The notes: generated by a model not told the origin, from the letters alone. DNA of 64,000 bases from JBHJGM01 sp050331815 (GCA_050331815.1 JBHJGM010000008.1:124001-188000); one strand, 5' to 3'. Counted from the first letter of the stretch, positions 17,448-26,113 are shown. Made by a program: numbers and translations.

Positions 17448-17786
17448 TTAGACGCGGCCCGCGCGCCGGTAATTGAAGTTGTTGGCCTGCGGTGCCTCGG
17501 TGTCGTTGTTGGCGATGGAGGGCAGGTCGATATTCTTGAAGAAATCGACAACCCGGTTGCCCGCCTGGTCGACATTGTCATCGATGATACTCAGCGGCTC
17601 GTCGTTGCGGTAGGCCTTATGCAGCGATACGCGCTTCGATGCCGGGCCGCTCTGCAAAACGGTGCGTTCCGGCGAAGGCTGAATGACCGCCCCGAGATTG
17701 ATTTGGTCGCGCAACCCACCAAAGGCGGTGGAGGCGGAGGTCAGGGCCGCGAAGGCGGCGAGAGCGGCGATGGTCTTGGCTGTCAT
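17448..17786 (-). CDS. Small secreted protein of unknown function
   Basis: I do not recognise this 112-residue protein. Residues 1-23 (MTAKTIAALAAFAALTSAST) form a clear signal peptide ending near AFG. The mature part is polar with no cysteines; it contains SLHKAYRNDEPLSIIDDNVDQ and ends in an Asn/Arg-rich tail. The leader on the minus strand (17787-17840) is almost entirely A and C with few T, and has a good Shine-Dalgarno AAAGGA eight bases before the ATG. These features suggest efficient translation of an exported protein. It is flanked by terminators on both sides, so it is probably a single-gene unit. Confidence 0.7.
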   Translation of the reverse strand: MTAKTIAALAAFAALTSASTAFGGLRDQINLGAVIQPSPERTVLQSGPASKRVSLHKAYRNDEPLSIIDDNVDQAGNRVVDFFKNIDLPSIANNDTEAPQANNFNYRRAGRV

Positions 17787-17892
17787 GGTCGTGTCCTTTG
17801 TTTTGTTATGTATGTTTGGTTTGTTTTAAAAGTTTCTGTTGATTTGTTGCTGGTCTGAGCGTTTCGGCGATCGAACTATTCCGCACTGACAC

Positions 17893-17930
17893 GAAAAATC
17901 CGAAGCCCGCAAACAGCGGAACTCCGGATC
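17893..17930 (-). terminator. Rho-independent terminator after proA
   Basis: On the minus strand ATCCGGAGTTCCGC folds back on GCGGGCTTCGGAT (with G-T pairs and one bulge) around TGTTT, then a TTTTT run follows at 17894-17898. It begins 26 bp after the proA stop codon. Confidence 0.75.
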
Positions 17931-17955
17931 GTGTAAAGAATTGCAGGTGAATGGA

Positions 17956-19245
17956 TTACTCGCGAATCTGTCCCTGCCCAAAGATGAGAAATTTGTAGGT
18001 GCACAACTCGCGCAGGCCCATCGGTCCGCGCGCGTGCAAACGGTCCGTGGAAATGCCGATTTCCGCGCCTAGACCAAACTCAAACCCATCGGTGAAGCGC
18101 GTCGAGGCGTTCCAGTAAACCGTTGCCGAATCGACTCCCTGCATGAATTTGCGCGCTGAGGCTTCGTCGCTCGTCACGATCAAGTCGGAGTGGGCACTGC
18201 CGTACGTATTGATAAACTGGATTCCGGCTTCCAGGCTGTCGACCACCTTGACCGCCAGGATCAAATCCAGAAACTCCGCGTAATAATCGTCCTCGGTGGC
18301 GGGTGTGCTGGCGATGCCTGCGTCCTTCAAGATCGCCGTCGCGCGCTCGTCGGCGCGCAAATCCACGCCGCGTTCCGACAGGGCCTGGCCGAGGCGCGGC
18401 AGCATCGCCTCGGCAACGTCGCGGTGAATGATGAAATTCTCGGTCGCATTGCAAACGCTCGGGCGCTGGCACTTGGTGTTGACGACCAGGCTCTCCGCCA
18501 ATGTAGCGTCCGCCTGCGCGTCGACATAGACGTTACAGACGCCCGCGTAGTGCTTGATGACGGGGATGGTGCCGTTTTCGACCACGTAGCGGATCAGCCC
18601 CTCGCCGCCGCGTGGGATGATGCAGTGGATGTATTCGTTGAGGCGGATCAGGTGCTCCAGCGCGCCGCGATCAATCACGGGAATCAACTGGACGGCCGCC
18701 CGGTTTACGCCATGGGCCTCCAGTGCCTCGCCGATGACCGCCGCCAGGGCTTGGTTGCTGTGGAGGGCTTCCTTGCCGCCGCGCAAAATGGCCGCGTTGC
18801 CCGATTTGAAGCAGAGCACCGCGCAGTCGATGGTCACGTTGGGTCGCGACTCGTAGATGATGCCGACCACACCCATCGGCACGCGCACTTTGCGAATGTC
18901 GAGGCCGTTGGGGCGTTCGATTTTTTCGATCTCCTCACCGACCGGGTCCGGCAGCGCGATGACCTCCCACACGCCTTTGGCCATCTTGGCGATACGCTCC
19001 GGGTTGAGCGTCAGGCGCTCCAGGAGCGGTTTGGCCAGGTCGTTTGCCTCGCCGGCGGCGAGGTCCCGCGCGTTGGCCTGGAGGATGGACTCGGTGGCGG
19101 CTTCGAGCTTTTCGGCCAGTGTTTCGAGGACGGCGTTTTTCGTGGCCGTGTCGAGCGAGGTCAGCTCCAGGGAGGCCGCGCGAGCCTGCCGGGCAATCCC
19201 GGTCACGAGTTCCTTGAGGTCAATCGCGGTGGCGGTGGTGGTCAT
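17956..19245 (-). CDS. proA: Gamma-glutamyl phosphate reductase
   Basis: The 429-residue enzyme reduces gamma-glutamyl phosphate to glutamate semialdehyde with NADPH, the second step of proline synthesis. It contains VRVPMGVVGIIYESRPNVTID, the catalytic-Cys segment NTKCQRPSVCNATENFIIH and ends with ARGPMGLRELCTYKFLIFGQG. These are all ProA family landmarks, and the length is normal. The partner glutamate 5-kinase (proB) is not adjacent. A PfkB-type kinase gene ends 55 bp upstream on the same strand and could be co-transcribed. A clear terminator follows. Confidence 0.96.
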   Translation of the reverse strand: MTTTATAIDLKELVTGIARQARAASLELTSLDTATKNAVLETLAEKLEAATESILQANARDLAAGEANDLAKPLLERLTLNPERIAKMAKGVWEVIALPDPVGEEIEKIERPNGLDIRKVRVPMGVVGIIYESRPNVTIDCAVLCFKSGNAAILRGGKEALHSNQALAAVIGEALEAHGVNRAAVQLIPVIDRGALEHLIRLNEYIHCIIPRGGEGLIRYVVENGTIPVIKHYAGVCNVYVDAQADATLAESLVVNTKCQRPSVCNATENFIIHRDVAEAMLPRLGQALSERGVDLRADERATAILKDAGIASTPATEDDYYAEFLDLILAVKVVDSLEAGIQFINTYGSAHSDLIVTSDEASARKFMQGVDSATVYWNASTRFTDGFEFGLGAEIGISTDRLHARGPMGLRELCTYKFLIFGQGQIRE

Positions 19246-19300
19246 TGTGAATCAGCTTGCCGGAAAAATCTCTGCAAGGCAAACCACGGACCGCACGCGC

Positions 19301-20242
19301 TCAGACCTGAATCATTTTCAGCAGCGCCTCGCGCCGTTGGGAGATCTCGCTGATGCCGGCGCTTTCGAGCCGGTCGCAGGAAAAGGCTTCCACCGTCAAA
19401 CTGGCGGCGACCGTTGCGTAGACCATCGCCTCTTTCAGCGCGGCCACATCAGTTTTGTCGACGGCGGCCAGATAGCCCAGCAACGCGCCTGCAAACGAAT
19501 CACCGGCGCCGGTCGGGTCGCGCAAGTCGGTAACCGGGTAGGCCGGCAGCGCAAACAGGCCTTCTTCCGAGAAAAGGTAGGCCCCGTGCTCACCTTTTTT
19601 CACGATGACGCGCTTGGGACCCATCGTCAGCAGCTGACGCCCGGCCTCGATGAGGTTGCTTTTGTCCGTGAGCATCTCGGCCTCGTCGTCGTTGATGGTG
19701 AACAGATCGACGCGCTGAATCATCTCCAGCAGGCCTTCCCGCTCGAGTTCGATCCAGAGGTGGATCGTGTCCGCCACCACATAGTGCCGCGGCCCCTTGA
19801 GCTGGTCGAGCACGTGAATCTGCAGGCCCGGCCCAATGTTGCCGAGCATTACGTAAGGGGTGCTGGAGAAGCTTTCCGGGAGGTCGGGGCGAAACTTTTC
19901 GAAAACGTTGAGCTGAATATCGAGAGTGTCGCGCTTGTTGAAATTCTCGTGGTACTTGCCGCGCCAGAAAAAGGTCGGGCCGCTGTCGTCCACCTGTAGG
20001 CCATCGAGGTCGATGCCGCGGGCTTCCAGGCGCTCGCGGTAGCGGGGGTCGAAGTCGTTGCCCACCACGCCAACCAACTGCGTCGGCGCAAAAAAGCTGC
20101 TGGCCAGGCTGGCGTAGGAGGCGGAGCCGCCCAGGATGCGTTCACCCGAGGCGAAGGGCGTAATGATGTCGTCGAAGGCGACCGAACCGACGACGAGAAC
20201 CGGTTGCGGCGGCTGCGAGGTTAGGGAAAAGCGTTCACTCAT
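19301..20242 (-). CDS. PfkB family carbohydrate/nucleoside kinase
   Basis: The 313-residue protein has both PfkB signatures: GGSASYASLASSFFAPTQLVGVVGND near the N-terminus (di-glycine hinge and substrate lid) and DPTGAGDSFAGALLGYL near residues 240-258, which holds the catalytic Asp and anion hole. NDDEAEML and VIVKKGEHGAYL are further family motifs. PfkB kinases phosphorylate ribose, adenosine, fructose 1-phosphate and others. The sequence VADTIHLWIELEREGL resembles the adenosine-kinase-like group of Verrucomicrobia and Bacteroidetes, but the substrate is not certain. It is 55 bp upstream of proA. Confidence 0.85.
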   Translation of the reverse strand: MSERFSLTSQPPQPVLVVGSVAFDDIITPFASGERILGGSASYASLASSFFAPTQLVGVVGNDFDPRYRERLEARGIDLDGLQVDDSGPTFFWRGKYHENFNKRDTLDIQLNVFEKFRPDLPESFSSTPYVMLGNIGPGLQIHVLDQLKGPRHYVVADTIHLWIELEREGLLEMIQRVDLFTINDDEAEMLTDKSNLIEAGRQLLTMGPKRVIVKKGEHGAYLFSEEGLFALPAYPVTDLRDPTGAGDSFAGALLGYLAAVDKTDVAALKEAMVYATVAASLTVEAFSCDRLESAGISEISQRREALLKMIQV

Positions 20243-20311
20243 GGCGTTTTTTGAAAAAAGAGCGCGGAGTGTGCGGTCGGGCCGCCTGCGGGGTCAACGG
20301 CCAATGCGCCT

Positions 20312-20704
20312 TTAACCGGCGACCGGGAAATTCGTCGCCAGCAGCAGCTCGTTGTCGACCTCGATCACGAGGCTGTAGTTTTCCGGTTTGGGGAACTGTA
20401 GGTTCTTCACCTCGTTGACCAGGTGGACACGTTGCAGCGGGCCCTGCGCCTTGAAGGGCCGGTCGACCACGGTTTGCGGCGGTTCGGTCGGCAGGCCCAT
20501 CGAAATTTTCAGCTGGTGGTCGCCCTCGGTCAGTTCCGTCAGCAGCAAAAACCAGAACATGCGCGGGTGCGCGGCGGGAAAATTCTGGGCACGGATGCCC
20601 GAGAAGATGCCCAGCAGATAAAATTTGCCGGTGGCCGGATCGATGTGGACGCCGTCGCAGGTCGCCCAGCTCAGCACGATGGGTTTTGGGTGATTCGAGC
20701 TCAT
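20312..20704 (-). CDS. DUF6941-like protein
   Basis: This 130-residue protein has no signal peptide or membrane segment. It has the layout CDGVHIDPATGKFYLLGIFSGI, then a FPAAHPRMFWFLLLTELTEG strand pair, then a C-terminal strand VIEVDNELLLATNFPV. This matches what I recall of the DUF6941 family, a predicted all-beta domain (C2/immunoglobulin-like) of unknown function. The start is ATG 20704; a TTG directly before it is ignored. Function unknown. Confidence 0.65.
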   Translation of the reverse strand: MSSNHPKPIVLSWATCDGVHIDPATGKFYLLGIFSGIRAQNFPAAHPRMFWFLLLTELTEGDHQLKISMGLPTEPPQTVVDRPFKAQGPLQRVHLVNEVKNLQFPKPENYSLVIEVDNELLLATNFPVAG

Positions 20705-20781
20705 CAAAGACAGCCCATGTAGGACGAAAAGCCCTTGGGCCTCCAGAAAGAACGCCGCAAATCCGTGGTGTCGACTCTCAG

Positions 20782-20820
20782 GTTAACCGCAACGAGAGCT
20801 CACGCTCAGTCCGGTTTAAC
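20782..20820. other. Nested inverted repeat upstream of the DUF6941 gene
   Basis: GTTAACCG (20782-20789) can pair with CGGTTTAAC (20812-20820), and inside it GAGC pairs with GCTC. It lies 78 bp upstream of the DUF6941 start codon and could be a leader structure or an operator. Support is only the symmetry. Confidence 0.35.
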
Positions 20821-21039
20821 ACGCCCGAGGCGTAAATTTATTGAAATGCGAAAAGCGTGGCAGGGGCACCGGCCGCTGGGTCGGCGGGAGCACGTGGCCT
20901 CCGGATTTTGTGACGACGTTTTCCCCGGACAGAGACATCCTCAAAAATCGCAAACGGTTCATGGGGAGAGAGGTACCGCACCAACGAACGGTGCGTTAGT
21001 GAGCGTAAACGTGTGTCAAAATCACCGGAATTGTGAATT

Positions 21040-21243
21040 TTCCGCTAGACAAAAGTTTCTTAATCTTTACAGTAATAGAGAATCAATAAGACTTTTTTTA
21101 CGGAACACCCCTTAATTTTTATCGGTCACACCGATAAGCGAAAACAGTCTATCAAAACGAGCCGGTACGATACGCTTTAATTTGGCTTGTTTATTGGGGT
21201 AATATGAGGTGATTGGGCCCCGCCTTCGGGCGGGGCTTTTTTT
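21040..21243 (+). ncRNA. Candidate small RNA ending at an orphan terminator
   Basis: No plus-strand gene that I can support precedes the strong terminator at 21217, so something else should be transcribed here. The 180 bp before it are AT-rich and contain a perfect 8-bp hairpin with a CAC loop (21119-21137). No convincing promoter was found and the left boundary is a guess. It does not look like tmRNA, 6S, SRP or RNase P RNA as far as I can judge by eye. Confidence 0.3.
21217..21243 (+). terminator. Strong rho-independent terminator with a TTCG loop
   Basis: GCCCCGCC and GGCGGGGC form a perfect 8-bp GC stem closed by the TTCG tetraloop and followed by seven T residues. The orientation is plus only, because the other side has no T-tract. 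Confidence 0.92.
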
Positions 21244-21383
21244 GTCCACATTTCAGGAGCCTCCGGGCGGATTTTGGGCTGCGATTCTCGAAAATGGTCG
21301 CTTCGAACACGGTGACCTCGGGGATATCAAAAACAATAAGGTGGCCCCTGAAATTTATCGGAATCTGACCTACTCTTAGTCAC

Positions 21384-22034
21384 ATGGCTGAAGATCAAAA
21401 GTCCCAGAGTTTTTTCAGTGCCCGGCTTAACGGCTGGCTGGCGGGTGCCCTCGTTCTGGTTGCCACCGCTGCCGTGGTGAATGCCTACACCAGCCGGGAA
21501 GCGCGCGATGCCATCATCGAGCACAAACAGTCCGAGCGCACGAAAAACCCGCCTCCGCTCCCATACGCCGAAACCGATTTTAGCAAAATGACCAACGACG
21601 ACTGGAAAGAACGCCTGACTGACTCGCAGTACTACGTGACGCGCCAAGCCGGCACCGAGCGCCCGTTCGCCAACGAGTACAACAACAACAAGGAACCGGG
21701 CGTTTACTATGCCGCCGGTACGGACGTGCCGCTGTTCAGCTCGCTGGACAAATTCGATTCTGGAACCGGCTGGCCGAGCTTCACGCAGCCGATTGTGCCC
21801 GAGGCGGTGCTGGACAAGGAAGATCGCAGCCACGGCATGGTTCGCACGGAAACCGTCTGTGCCACAACTGGCCATCATCTGGGCCACGTCTTTCCAGATG
21901 GCCCCGCACCGACCGGCCTGCGTTACTGCATCAACTCCGCTTCGCTGCGCTTCGAGCCAATGAGCGAGGCGCAGGTCAAAGAGATGACGCAGAAACTGCG
22001 CGAAGGTGCGGAGCCGTACCCGGCCAAGTCTTAG
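21384..22034 (+). CDS. msrB: Membrane-anchored peptide-methionine (R)-S-oxide reductase
   Basis: The 216-residue protein has an N-terminal membrane helix (about 13-33, GWLAGALVLVATAAVVNAY) and an MsrB domain from about residue 70. It includes GTERPFANEY, LFSSLDKFDSGTGWPSF, GHHLGHVFPDGP and GLRYCINSASLRF, where the Cys is the catalytic residue. The zinc-binding CxxC pairs of many MsrB proteins are absent (YYAAGTDVPLF and CATTGHH instead), as in the zinc-free subgroup. It would repair oxidised methionine in envelope proteins. It stands alone, with a terminator 42 bp after the stop. Confidence 0.92.
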   Translation: MAEDQKSQSFFSARLNGWLAGALVLVATAAVVNAYTSREARDAIIEHKQSERTKNPPPLPYAETDFSKMTNDDWKERLTDSQYYVTRQAGTERPFANEYNNNKEPGVYYAAGTDVPLFSSLDKFDSGTGWPSFTQPIVPEAVLDKEDRSHGMVRTETVCATTGHHLGHVFPDGPAPTGLRYCINSASLRFEPMSEAQVKEMTQKLREGAEPYPAKS

Positions 22035-22075
22035 TTAGCCAGCAAAATGCATAAATTCGCTGAAAAGCGTTTTCG

Positions 22076-22101
22076 ACCCGAGGTTTTGATCTCGGGTTTT
22101 T
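22076..22101 (+). terminator. Rho-independent terminator after msrB
   Basis: ACCCGAG and CTCGGGT form a 7-bp stem with an 8-base loop, followed by TTTTT. It is 42 bp downstream of the msrB stop. Confidence 0.85.
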
Positions 22102-22267
22102 GTGCAAGCTAGCCGCCACAATCTAGACGAAGGGCTCTTTTTGCTCAAGGCATATCACCACTTGGCGACTTACTGAATTGAGCAATCAGGCAATTGCGGA
22201 CATCCACCGTGGCTGACTTTTGCTCAGACGGACTATCCGGCCGGATCATCGCACAAGGAGGCGCGTT

Positions 22268-22933
22268 ATGATCTCGCCCGCCAATTTAGACACCAGTTCA
22301 GTTGTTGCTCTGCCCCTGAGAGATCAGGACCTGGCCGCGCGGGAGCGTGAACGTGCCCAGCGCGACCGCGGAGGGCATGTCATCGAACTGCCCAAACAGG
22401 CCCCCGAGCGCCTTTCCGACGAGGAGCAAAAGCAGCTCGACGTGCTGCAGGAGCGTGACCACAAGGTGCGCGCCGAGCAAATCGCCGAAGCGGTGCGCTC
22501 GGGGCTGGCCGCGCAGGTGCACTTCATCTATCGCACCGGCCCGGATGGCAATCGCTACGCGGTCGACGGGCAGGTGGAACACGACGTCGCGGCGTCGTTT
22601 TCGCCGGAAAAAACCATCGAGCGCGCTCGTGAATTGCGGGCAGCCATCCTGTCGAGCCCCGACCCAAGCCCCAAGGATCTGCAGGTCGTTGCCGAAATTG
22701 ACCGGCTTGAAAAAGAAGCGCTGCGCGAACTGCGCAAATCCGAAGCCAGCGCTGAAGAAGGCGCGTCGCCGCCTTCCGAAGGATCCCCAACCAAGTCCGC
22801 AGAAAGAGCCGAAGCCCGGGCACCCGCGTCAACGGCCACTACCGAAGAGCCGCAGCACCCGGGCCTGGCGCGCTATCGTGAGGCGGACGCGCGCAGCTCC
22901 GCCGAGCGGCGTAGGCTTGAGCAGGAAGCCTGA
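22268..22933 (+). CDS. SprA-related protein lacking the HExxH protease motif
   Basis: The 221-residue product matches the SprA-related family (PF12118, also annotated as putative metalloprotease CJM1_0395 family). It has YRTGPDGNRYAVDGQVEHDV, SPEKTIERARELRAAIL and SPDPSPKDLQVVAEIDRLEKEA. In family members this block is preceded by a VRAHEQAH-type segment. Here the same place reads VRAEQIAEAVRSG, so the metal-binding histidines are missing. The N-terminal 50 and C-terminal 60 residues are charged and low in complexity. The start ATG at 22268 has the Shine-Dalgarno AAGGAGG. Function is unknown; it may be a non-catalytic relative. Confidence 0.72.
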   Translation: MISPANLDTSSVVALPLRDQDLAARERERAQRDRGGHVIELPKQAPERLSDEEQKQLDVLQERDHKVRAEQIAEAVRSGLAAQVHFIYRTGPDGNRYAVDGQVEHDVAASFSPEKTIERARELRAAILSSPDPSPKDLQVVAEIDRLEKEALRELRKSEASAEEGASPPSEGSPTKSAERAEARAPASTATTEEPQHPGLARYREADARSSAERRRLEQEA

Positions 22934-22957
22934 GCGCAGGCTTTGCCAGGCTGTGAA

Positions 22958-23575
22958 TCAATATTGGTCGGCGAATTCGTAGCCACCAGAGGTGATGGCG
23001 ATGACGATAACGACGAAGTAAATCGCGTAGAAGATAAGTATCAGCAGCGTGAAGATACCCCAGATGAGGAAGTAGGTCTTCAGGTTGCGGCCCATCTCCG
23101 TCAGCGCGAGGGCATCTCCATTGCTCGCGGCGAGCTTCGCGTTGTTGGCGGCTTTGTAGGCACCCAGGCCCATGAAAATAAGGGGCACGCCGATGATTGC
23201 GGTGATGATGCCGATGCAGGTTACGGCACCCTGTATGATGGTGATGATTCCCACCAGTTTCATCCAAAAGGATGCATCGGCCAAAGGCGCGGCCGCCGTG
23301 CGCACGACATCCGCGCCCGCGGTCGCCATGCCGCTATACCCGCCTGACTGGAAGCTGCCGCTCGTGGCCGGTACCGCCATGGTCGGGCCGCCAAAATTGC
23401 CGCTCAGGGGCCCCGAAAACTCGGGCAGGGCAGACAGCGTTAGAAAAGTCCCGCCGTCCTTGCGGATCTCGGTTTGTCCATTGGCCCGCCCCTCGCGAAT
23501 CCACTGTTCAAGCTGATCCTGGCTGACCGGTCCGTATTCGCGCCCGTCGGCGCCGCGCATGGTGTACTGGCTCAT
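22958..23575 (-). CDS. GYF_2 domain and DUF5362-like membrane protein
   Basis: This 205-residue protein starts with a GYF_2-type domain (residues 1-50: YTMRGADGREYGPVSQDQLEQWI..GR), a short module thought to bind proline-rich peptides at the membrane. A Gly/Ser/Ala linker follows, then two to three membrane segments in residues 100-200. The stretch TEMGRNLKTYFLIWGIFTLL is similar to DUF5362 proteins. The layout is common in Planctomycetes and Verrucomicrobia. It is convergent with the SprA-related gene. Function unknown. Confidence 0.75.
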   Translation of the reverse strand: MSQYTMRGADGREYGPVSQDQLEQWIREGRANGQTEIRKDGGTFLTLSALPEFSGPLSGNFGGPTMAVPATSGSFQSGGYSGMATAGADVVRTAAAPLADASFWMKLVGIITIIQGAVTCIGIITAIIGVPLIFMGLGAYKAANNAKLAASNGDALALTEMGRNLKTYFLIWGIFTLLILIFYAIYFVVIVIAITSGGYEFADQY

Positions 23576-23669
23576 GGAGTGCTGAAATCGTGTGCCGCAG
23601 GTTGGTCTTTAAGCACGGTAAGTGTCAAAGCGCGATTGCCCGGATGCCGCATTTGTCTGCTGGAAGAGC

Positions 23670-24734
23670 CTAGAGCAATTCGCTCTGGCTCCCGCCTTTG
23701 ACCGAATCCATTCCGCAGACCTGCCAGCCTTTTTCGGTCAGTACGCGCCCCTGAGCTGTACGCTGGAGATACCCTTCCTGAATCAGATAGGGCTCATGGA
23801 CTTCTTCCAGCGTATGCGGCTCCTCACCAACGGCCACGGCGATAGTACCCAGCCCAACCGGTCCGCCCCGGTAGTTTTCGGCCATCAGCCGCAGGATGCG
23901 TTTGTCCATGTCGTCGAGACCGCGCTCGTCGATTTCGAGCAGTTCCAGGGCGCTGGCGGCCACGGCGCGGTTGATGCGTCCGTCGGCGCGTTGCAGGGCG
24001 TAGTCGCGCACAAAATAGATAAGGTTGTTGGCGATGCGCGGTGTGCCGCGGGCGCGTCCGGCGATTTCGGCGGCCCCGTCGGTGTCGATGGCGACCTCGA
24101 GTAGGCGGCAGCTGCGCTCGACGATGCGCTGCAATTGGCGGCGGTCGTAATGCTCCAGGCGCGTCTGCAGGGCAAAGCGGCTGCGCAACGGCGCGGTCAG
24201 CAACCCTGTACGCGTGGTGGCGGCGACCAGGGTGAAGCGCGGCAGCGAGAGCCGGACGCTCCGGGCGTTGGGCCCCTGATCGATCATGATATCGATGCGG
24301 AAGTCCTCCATCGCCGAATACAGGTACTCTTCGACGGTTTTAGGCAGGCGGTGGATCTCATCAATGAAGAGGATGTCGCCGGTTTCCAGGCCGGTGAGCA
24401 GCCCGGCGAGGTCGCCCGCTTTTTCGATCACGGGCCCTGAGGTGATGCGCACCTGCGTGCCGAGCTCCTGGCCGAGGATCCAGGCAAGGGTCGTCTTGCC
24501 CAGGCCGGGCGGTCCGCTGAGCAGAATGTGGTTGAGCGCTTCCCCGCGCGTACGGGCGGCGCCCACCATGACTTCGAGCCGTTCCAGCGTTTTTTCCTGG
24601 CCGGTAAAATCGCTGAAGCGCAAAGGTCGCAGGGCCGCGTCGACCTGGCTACTTGCCGACTCGCCGGGTTTCTGGTTGAAACGTTCCTGCAGCGCGCTGG
24701 CTCCGTTTACGTCGTCCTCCCTCGGCTCCCCCAT
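23670..24734 (-). CDS. ruvB: Holliday junction branch migration ATPase RuvB
   Basis: The 354-residue AAA+ motor drives branch migration with RuvA during recombination repair. It shows Walker A GPPGLGKTTLA, Walker B ILFIDEIHRLP, sensor 1 VAATTRTGLL, the Arg-finger region LRSRFALQTRLEHYD and a C-terminal winged helix with YRGGPVGLGTIA and EPYLIQEGYLQRTAQGR. These are complete and in order. ruvA and ruvC are not adjacent. A methyltransferase gene ends 26 bp upstream on the same strand, suggesting a two-gene unit. Confidence 0.97.
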   Translation of the reverse strand: MGEPREDDVNGASALQERFNQKPGESASSQVDAALRPLRFSDFTGQEKTLERLEVMVGAARTRGEALNHILLSGPPGLGKTTLAWILGQELGTQVRITSGPVIEKAGDLAGLLTGLETGDILFIDEIHRLPKTVEEYLYSAMEDFRIDIMIDQGPNARSVRLSLPRFTLVAATTRTGLLTAPLRSRFALQTRLEHYDRRQLQRIVERSCRLLEVAIDTDGAAEIAGRARGTPRIANNLIYFVRDYALQRADGRINRAVAASALELLEIDERGLDDMDKRILRLMAENYRGGPVGLGTIAVAVGEEPHTLEEVHEPYLIQEGYLQRTAQGRVLTEKGWQVCGMDSVKGGSQSELL

Positions 24735-24760
24735 GGCTGCGAGATTGTAGGCAACCGATC

Positions 24761-25951
24761 TTAACTGGCAAGCAGGCTGTCGAGCCGATCCGCCAGCAAG
24801 CGCTCCAGCGCCGGCTGTATCCCGAACTGTTCACGCAACTGCCGGTATTCCAAGACCAGCACGGCTTCTGGAGAATGCGCGGTACGCACGGCACGAATCA
24901 GCAGGTTTTTCGGCGTGTGCCTGGAGTCGATAAATTCAAGCAGGTCGACCCGGTAGCCACACAAGCGCAGCAGCTGCGCGCGGCAGGCGTCTGTGAGGAT
25001 TTCGGCCACGCGTTGTTTGAGGATGCCGTGCCGCAGCACCGGGCGTAGGGCGTCTGTGTGCAGTTGTTCGCGCAGCTCATGCTGACAGCAGGGGGCGCAG
25101 AAGATGTGCCGGGCTTCCCACCGAACGGCAAGCGCGAGCGCTTCGTCGGTGGCGGTGTCGCAGGCGTGCAAGCTGATCACCGCATCTGGTGGCGACGGGG
25201 GCGTGAACGCGCGGATGGGTTTTTCGACGAACGAAAGACTCTCCGGATCGTCCAACTGCCGACGTAGCTGATTGCAGTGTTCGATGCGATCCGCGCTCAC
25301 GTCCACGCCGATCATCTGTACGCCTGCATCCAGGCGCTGATTCAGGCAATGCCAGGCCGCACAGGTCAGGTAAGCGTGGCCGCAACCGGCGTCGATCAGC
25401 GACAGTGGGCCCGGGCGCGGCGAGTCGGTCTCCAGCGCGTCGAGCAGGATGCGCAGGAAGTGATTGATCTGTCTGAACTTGTCCCGGCGGTTGGCCCGGA
25501 GTTTTCCGGCGGCGTCTTGAATCTCCAGTGCCTGCAGCAGCGCATCGGGTACCTCGCCGGGTAGGGGGTAGGTGCGTTCGCGATCGTGTGCGGGTGTTTG
25601 CGCAGGCTGCGCGTGGGCGGTTTTGCCCTTGGAGACCAGCCATTTGCCCTTGCGGCTGCGGCGCGCGTGCCAATCACCCGCGGGCGTGGTCAGGTGCAGC
25701 CGGGTGTAGCCCTGCTGCAGCAATGTCCCCAGGGCCTCCGGCCAGTCAGTCGCCGGATGGTTGCGGGTTTTCCCCTGCGGGCCTTCTTGCCAGGTCAACT
25801 GAACATGAGATTCGCCGCGCAGTTGCAGGGGGCGTCCGCGCAGCTTGGGCAACTCGTCGGGACCACCGCCGAGCACCAGCAGCGACCAGGCGGACGGGTC
25901 CTGTGCCGTCTGCAATATGGGGTCGAGCGCGTTGCTGGCCACGGTGGTCAT
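24761..25951 (-). CDS. SAM-dependent methyltransferase, Methyltransf_32-like
   Basis: The 396-residue protein has an unassigned N-terminal part (1-150, basic region RRSRKGKWLVSKGK), then a class I methyltransferase domain. The SAM loop is LIDAGCGHAYLTCAAWHCL. VISLHACDTATDEAL follows, then a Cys-containing APCCQHELREQL and a C-terminal DSRHTPKNLLIRAVR. This combination matches the Methyltransf_32 group (PF13679), which includes eukaryotic METTL25/RRNAD1-like proteins and bacterial relatives often proposed to act on RNA. The substrate is unknown. It is directly upstream of ruvB. Confidence 0.8.
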   Translation of the reverse strand: MTTVASNALDPILQTAQDPSAWSLLVLGGGPDELPKLRGRPLQLRGESHVQLTWQEGPQGKTRNHPATDWPEALGTLLQQGYTRLHLTTPAGDWHARRSRKGKWLVSKGKTAHAQPAQTPAHDRERTYPLPGEVPDALLQALEIQDAAGKLRANRRDKFRQINHFLRILLDALETDSPRPGPLSLIDAGCGHAYLTCAAWHCLNQRLDAGVQMIGVDVSADRIEHCNQLRRQLDDPESLSFVEKPIRAFTPPSPPDAVISLHACDTATDEALALAVRWEARHIFCAPCCQHELREQLHTDALRPVLRHGILKQRVAEILTDACRAQLLRLCGYRVDLLEFIDSRHTPKNLLIRAVRTAHSPEAVLVLEYRQLREQFGIQPALERLLADRLDSLLAS

Positions 25952-26113
25952 CTGCGAAGACTAAATCGCGAAATGAACCCCGGCACAATCCCCAGGACGC
26001 ATTCGCCGGGCACAAATGAATTGCGTTTGCTGTCCACGGTAGGGACGATCGACGAGAATTTTCTCCTGCACACCCCTGCCTGACCCCATGTTCATGCCGT
26101 TTGCTGTCCGGTT

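Larger units (their letters stand above)
20705..21383. other. 679-bp intergenic region with an AT-rich pocket and structured elements
   Basis: An ORF of 126 codons (20735-21115, plus strand) has no recognisable features and is not called. The region holds a nested hairpin at 20782-20820, a perfect TTATCGGT/ACCGATAA hairpin with a 3-base loop at 21119-21137, and a strong terminator at 21217-21243. The stretch 21030-21210 is clearly more AT-rich than its surroundings. See the candidate small RNA. Confidence 0.6.

Noticed and set aside
20735..21115. A 126-codon plus-strand frame in the intergenic region
   Set aside because: The composition is atypical for the genome, no domain is seen, and it ends in the AT-rich pocket; kept as non-coding.
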